Below are positions 6,281-7,729 of a DNA stretch of 7,729 nucleotides, piece by piece; positions within the stretch are counted from its first letter, which is position 1, and the number at the start of each line of letters is the position of its first letter. Under the pieces are notes generated by a model. That model was not told the origin of the DNA. It was given only the letters and a program-made list of their open reading frames with translations, and did not search any database. Position numbers and translations under genes: made by a program. This DNA is from Alphaproteobacteria bacterium (GTDB taxonomy: Bacteria; Pseudomonadota; Alphaproteobacteria; Rhizobiales; Aestuariivirgaceae). The stretch covers positions 1-7,729 of the forward strand of contig JAGRLX010000288.1 of assembly GCA_020441605.1 (NCBI GenBank), read 5' to 3'.

Positions 6281-7108
6281 ATGGCGGTACCTTCCTACTT
6301 CACCACCGGCGAGAAGATCGCGCATTACGGGCTGAGGGTCTTCGTGGGCCTCGTCTTGCTGTTCCTGATCTCACCGATCATCGCCATCATGCCATTGTCG
6401 TTCAATTCGGAGACGTTCTTCAGCTATCCGATGCCGGGCTATTCGCTCAGGTGGTATGAAGACTTCTTCTTCAACGATCGCTGGACCAGTGCGCTGAAGA
6501 TGAGCTTCATCGTGGCGATCGCCACCACCATCCTGGCAACGTTCCTCGGAACGCTGGCGGCCCTTGGTCTGTCGCGTGCCACCTTCCCGGCGCGGTCGAG
6601 CATCATGGCGGTGCTGATCTCGCCGATGATCGTGCCGGTGATCATTTCGGCGGTCGGCATGTTCAAGTTCTACGCCTCGGTCAATGTGGCGGGTACGCTG
6701 CTTGGCGTGATCCTGGCGCATACGGCGCTGGCCACGCCCTTCGTGGTGATCACGGTGACGGCGACGCTGTCGAGCTTCGACAAGACGCTGATGCGGGCGG
6801 GCGCCTCCTGCGGTGCCTCGCCCCATACGGTCTTCTTCAAGGTGGTGATGCCGCTGATCCTTCCCGGCATGATCTCGGGCGCGCTCTTCGCTTTCGTGAC
6901 GTCCTTCGACGAAGTGGTGGTGGTGCTGTTCCTCGCCAGCCCGGAGCAGCGGACCTTGCCGCTGCAGATGTTCTCGGGCATCCGCGAAATGATCAGCCCG
7001 ACGATCACAGCGGCGGCGACCGTGCTCGTGCTGTTCTCGACGGCGCTGCTGGTTACGGTCGAGTTGCTGCGCCGTCGCTCAGAGCGGTTGCGCGGTATCC
7101 GCGCCTGA
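6281..7108 (+). CDS. ABC importer permease 2 (PotC-like)
   Basis: The second channel subunit has 275 residues, typical of PotC. Six membrane segments can be placed near 17-38, 73-97, 106-130, 140-160, 191-219 and 240-262. The EAA loop that docks on the ATPase is at 173-196 (AGASCGASPHT to MPLILPG), and FVTSFDEVVVVLFL (205-218) is the characteristic PotC-type TM5 sequence. The N-terminal LISPIIAIMPLSFN and the periplasmic YSLRWYEDFF motif fit the same group. The start is 5 bases after the permease 1 stop with only a poor Shine-Dalgarno, implying coupled translation. The operon ends here without an ATPase; the next gene is on the opposite strand, its stop codon 2 bases away. Confidence 0.94.
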   Translation: MAVPSYFTTGEKIAHYGLRVFVGLVLLFLISPIIAIMPLSFNSETFFSYPMPGYSLRWYEDFFFNDRWTSALKMSFIVAIATTILATFLGTLAALGLSRATFPARSSIMAVLISPMIVPVIISAVGMFKFYASVNVAGTLLGVILAHTALATPFVVITVTATLSSFDKTLMRAGASCGASPHTVFFKVVMPLILPGMISGALFAFVTSFDEVVVVLFLASPEQRTLPLQMFSGIREMISPTITAAATVLVLFSTALLVTVELLRRRSERLRGIRA

Positions 7109-7110
7109 CC

Positions 7111-7443
7111 TCAACTGGTCTTGCGCAGGTAGGCCGGCGGCTCGCTTGCGGCATGATGGCCGGTTGCGGTGACGGCGAGGTCGCCCATGCCGGCGATGGC
7201 GCGCGCCAGCTTCAGGGTGGCGGCATGATCGTCGCCAGCGGCGAGTGCCGCCTGGCCCTCTTCGAGGGCGCGGGTGGCTTTGGCCGACATTTCGGTCAGC
7301 GTGGTGATGGCTGAGAAAAGGCGTCCGGCCGGCGCTGCTTCGGCCAGGGTCTGCAGGCGCCGCAGCGAGGTCGCAGCGGCTGTTCCCGCCATGCCTTCCG
7401 CTGCGAAACAAATCCCATCCATCGAGGACCGCCGTACCGTCAT
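7111..7443 (-). CDS. Unrecognised small alanine-rich protein
   Basis: The product is 110 residues, soluble, with no signal peptide or membrane segment. It is rich in Ala, Thr and Leu. From about residue 24 to 90 it is likely helical (SLRRLQTLAEAA, LFSAITTLTEMSAKATRALEEGQAALAAG); the C-terminal tail, with two adjacent histidines and AYLRKTS, looks disordered. I do not recognise a family. The ATG at 7443 is chosen because GGGAG lies 6 bases upstream (7454-7450); an ATG at 7488 would lack one, and 7422 is less well supported. Coding character seems good (GC-rich third positions, no stop over 125 codons), but overlapping antisense reading frames are common in such DNA, so a small chance remains that it is not translated. 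A TTAA-N7-TTAA box lies about 48 bases upstream of its start, which may place it under CtrA control. Its stop is 2 bases from the stop of permease 2. Confidence 0.68.
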   Translation of the reverse strand: MTVRRSSMDGICFAAEGMAGTAAATSLRRLQTLAEAAPAGRLFSAITTLTEMSAKATRALEEGQAALAAGDDHAATLKLARAIAGMGDLAVTATGHHAASEPPAYLRKTS

Positions 7444-7490
7444 TTGAAACTCCCAACGCAACTGACGGAGCGAGCATTGCGCCAGCACGA

Positions 7491-7505
7491 TTAATGCCCG
7501 GTTAA
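7491..7505. promoter_or_regulatory. Candidate CtrA-binding box (TTAA-N7-TTAA)
   Basis: TTAA at 7491-7494 and TTAA at 7502-7505 are separated by exactly 7 bases, the full CtrA consensus. On the minus strand it reads TTAACCGGGCATTAATC, with TTAACC close to the preferred half-site. I saw no other paired TTAA in this GC-rich window. It lies directly upstream of the yebC -35 element and where a -35 region of the minus-strand gene would be, so it could act on either gene. Confidence 0.5.
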
Positions 7506-7510
7506 GCGGC

Positions 7511-7540
7511 TTGTCTTGGGCGCAATGGCCTGTCTATAAG
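7511..7540 (+). promoter_or_regulatory. Candidate promoter of yebC
   Basis: TTGTCT (7511-7516) and TATAAG (7535-7540) are separated by 18 bases, a good sigma-70-type pair. Transcription would begin near 7547, about 22 bases before the ATG. The CtrA-type box ends 5 bases upstream of the -35 element. Confidence 0.55.
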
Positions 7541-7568
7541 GCGCCAAACTCCGACAATCGAGGACGAC

Positions 7569-7729
7569 ATGGCCGGCCATTCGCAATTCAAGAACATCAT
7601 GCACCGCAAGGGGGCGCAGGATAAGAAGCGCGCGGCGCAGTTCTCCAAGCTTTCCCGCGAAATCACCGTTGCCGCCAAGATGGGCATGCCCGATCCGGAC
7701 ATGAACCCGCGCCTGCGCGCTGCCGTGCT
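7569..7729 (+). CDS. yebC: YebC/PmpR family protein, N-terminal part (cut by window edge)
   Basis: Fifty-three residues are visible out of about 250. The N terminus [18 protein letters not shown] followed by [19 protein letters not shown] and [14 protein letters not shown] is diagnostic for the YebC family (most members have W at the sixth position where this one has F, a variant that is usual in this order as I recall). Members were described as transcription regulators (PmpR), and more recently YebC-type proteins have been shown to help ribosomes through polyproline stretches; which role applies here cannot be told from the sequence. GAGGA ends 4 bases before the ATG. In relatives yebC is usually followed by ruvCAB, which would lie beyond the window. 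Confidence 0.95.
   Translation, partial: MAGHSQFKNIMHRKGAQDKKRAAQFSKLSREITVAAKMGMPDPDMNPRLRAAV

Noticed and set aside
7107..7120. GACC/GGTC hairpin at the convergent gene ends as a two-way terminator
   Set aside because: Only 4 base pairs and no T-run on either side.

Overview
The window looks like a stretch of core chromosome from a GC-rich alphaproteobacterium, most likely of the order Hyphomicrobiales (Rhizobiales). The grounds are the gene order tkt / DUF4164-type coiled coil / zapA / 6S RNA / 5-formyltetrahydrofolate cyclo-ligase / YmdB-type phosphoesterase, the alphaproteobacterial form of 6S RNA, a CtrA-type box and clustered GANTC sites. A Devosia-like genus is possible, but this rests on general impression only.

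Layout. Positions 1-1136 (minus strand) hold the N-terminal 378 residues of transketolase, cut by the window edge. A 178-bp divergent spacer with a promoter on each strand separates it from a rightward unit: a 94-residue coiled-coil protein (1315-1599), zapA (1603-1959), a 6S RNA gene (about 2002-2152), 5-formyltetrahydrofolate cyclo-ligase (2191-2766) and a TIGR00282/YmdB-type metallophosphoesterase (2757-3578). After a 285-bp leader region with candidate RNA structure comes a polyamine-type ABC importer operon: periplasmic binding protein (3864-4916), a strong intercistronic stem-loop (4930-4954), permease 1 with an unusually long TM1-TM2 insertion (4986-6275) and permease 2 (6281-7108). No ATPase gene is in the window. 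A small unrecognised gene (7443-7111, minus strand) follows in convergent orientation. Across a 125-bp divergent spacer with a perfect TTAA-N7-TTAA box begins yebC (7569 onward, cut by the edge).

How the parts fit. Coiled coil and ZapA form a cell-division pair, probably the ZauP/ZapA pair known from Caulobacter. 6S RNA with the cyclo-ligase repeats the ssrS-ygfA pairing known in many proteobacteria. The binding protein and two permeases make the import part of a PotD/PotB/PotC-like transporter that must borrow an ATPase encoded elsewhere. The transporter and the small unknown gene appear to be an insertion in an otherwise conserved block, since in many relatives the YmdB-type gene is followed closely by yebC (from memory, not checked).

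No mobile element, CRISPR array, tRNA or rRNA was seen. No stretch above 300 bases lacks a gene. The most interesting unexplained signals are regulatory: GANTC sites at the division-gene promoter, the CtrA-type box between the unknown gene and yebC, and mutually exclusive pairings in the leader of the transporter operon.
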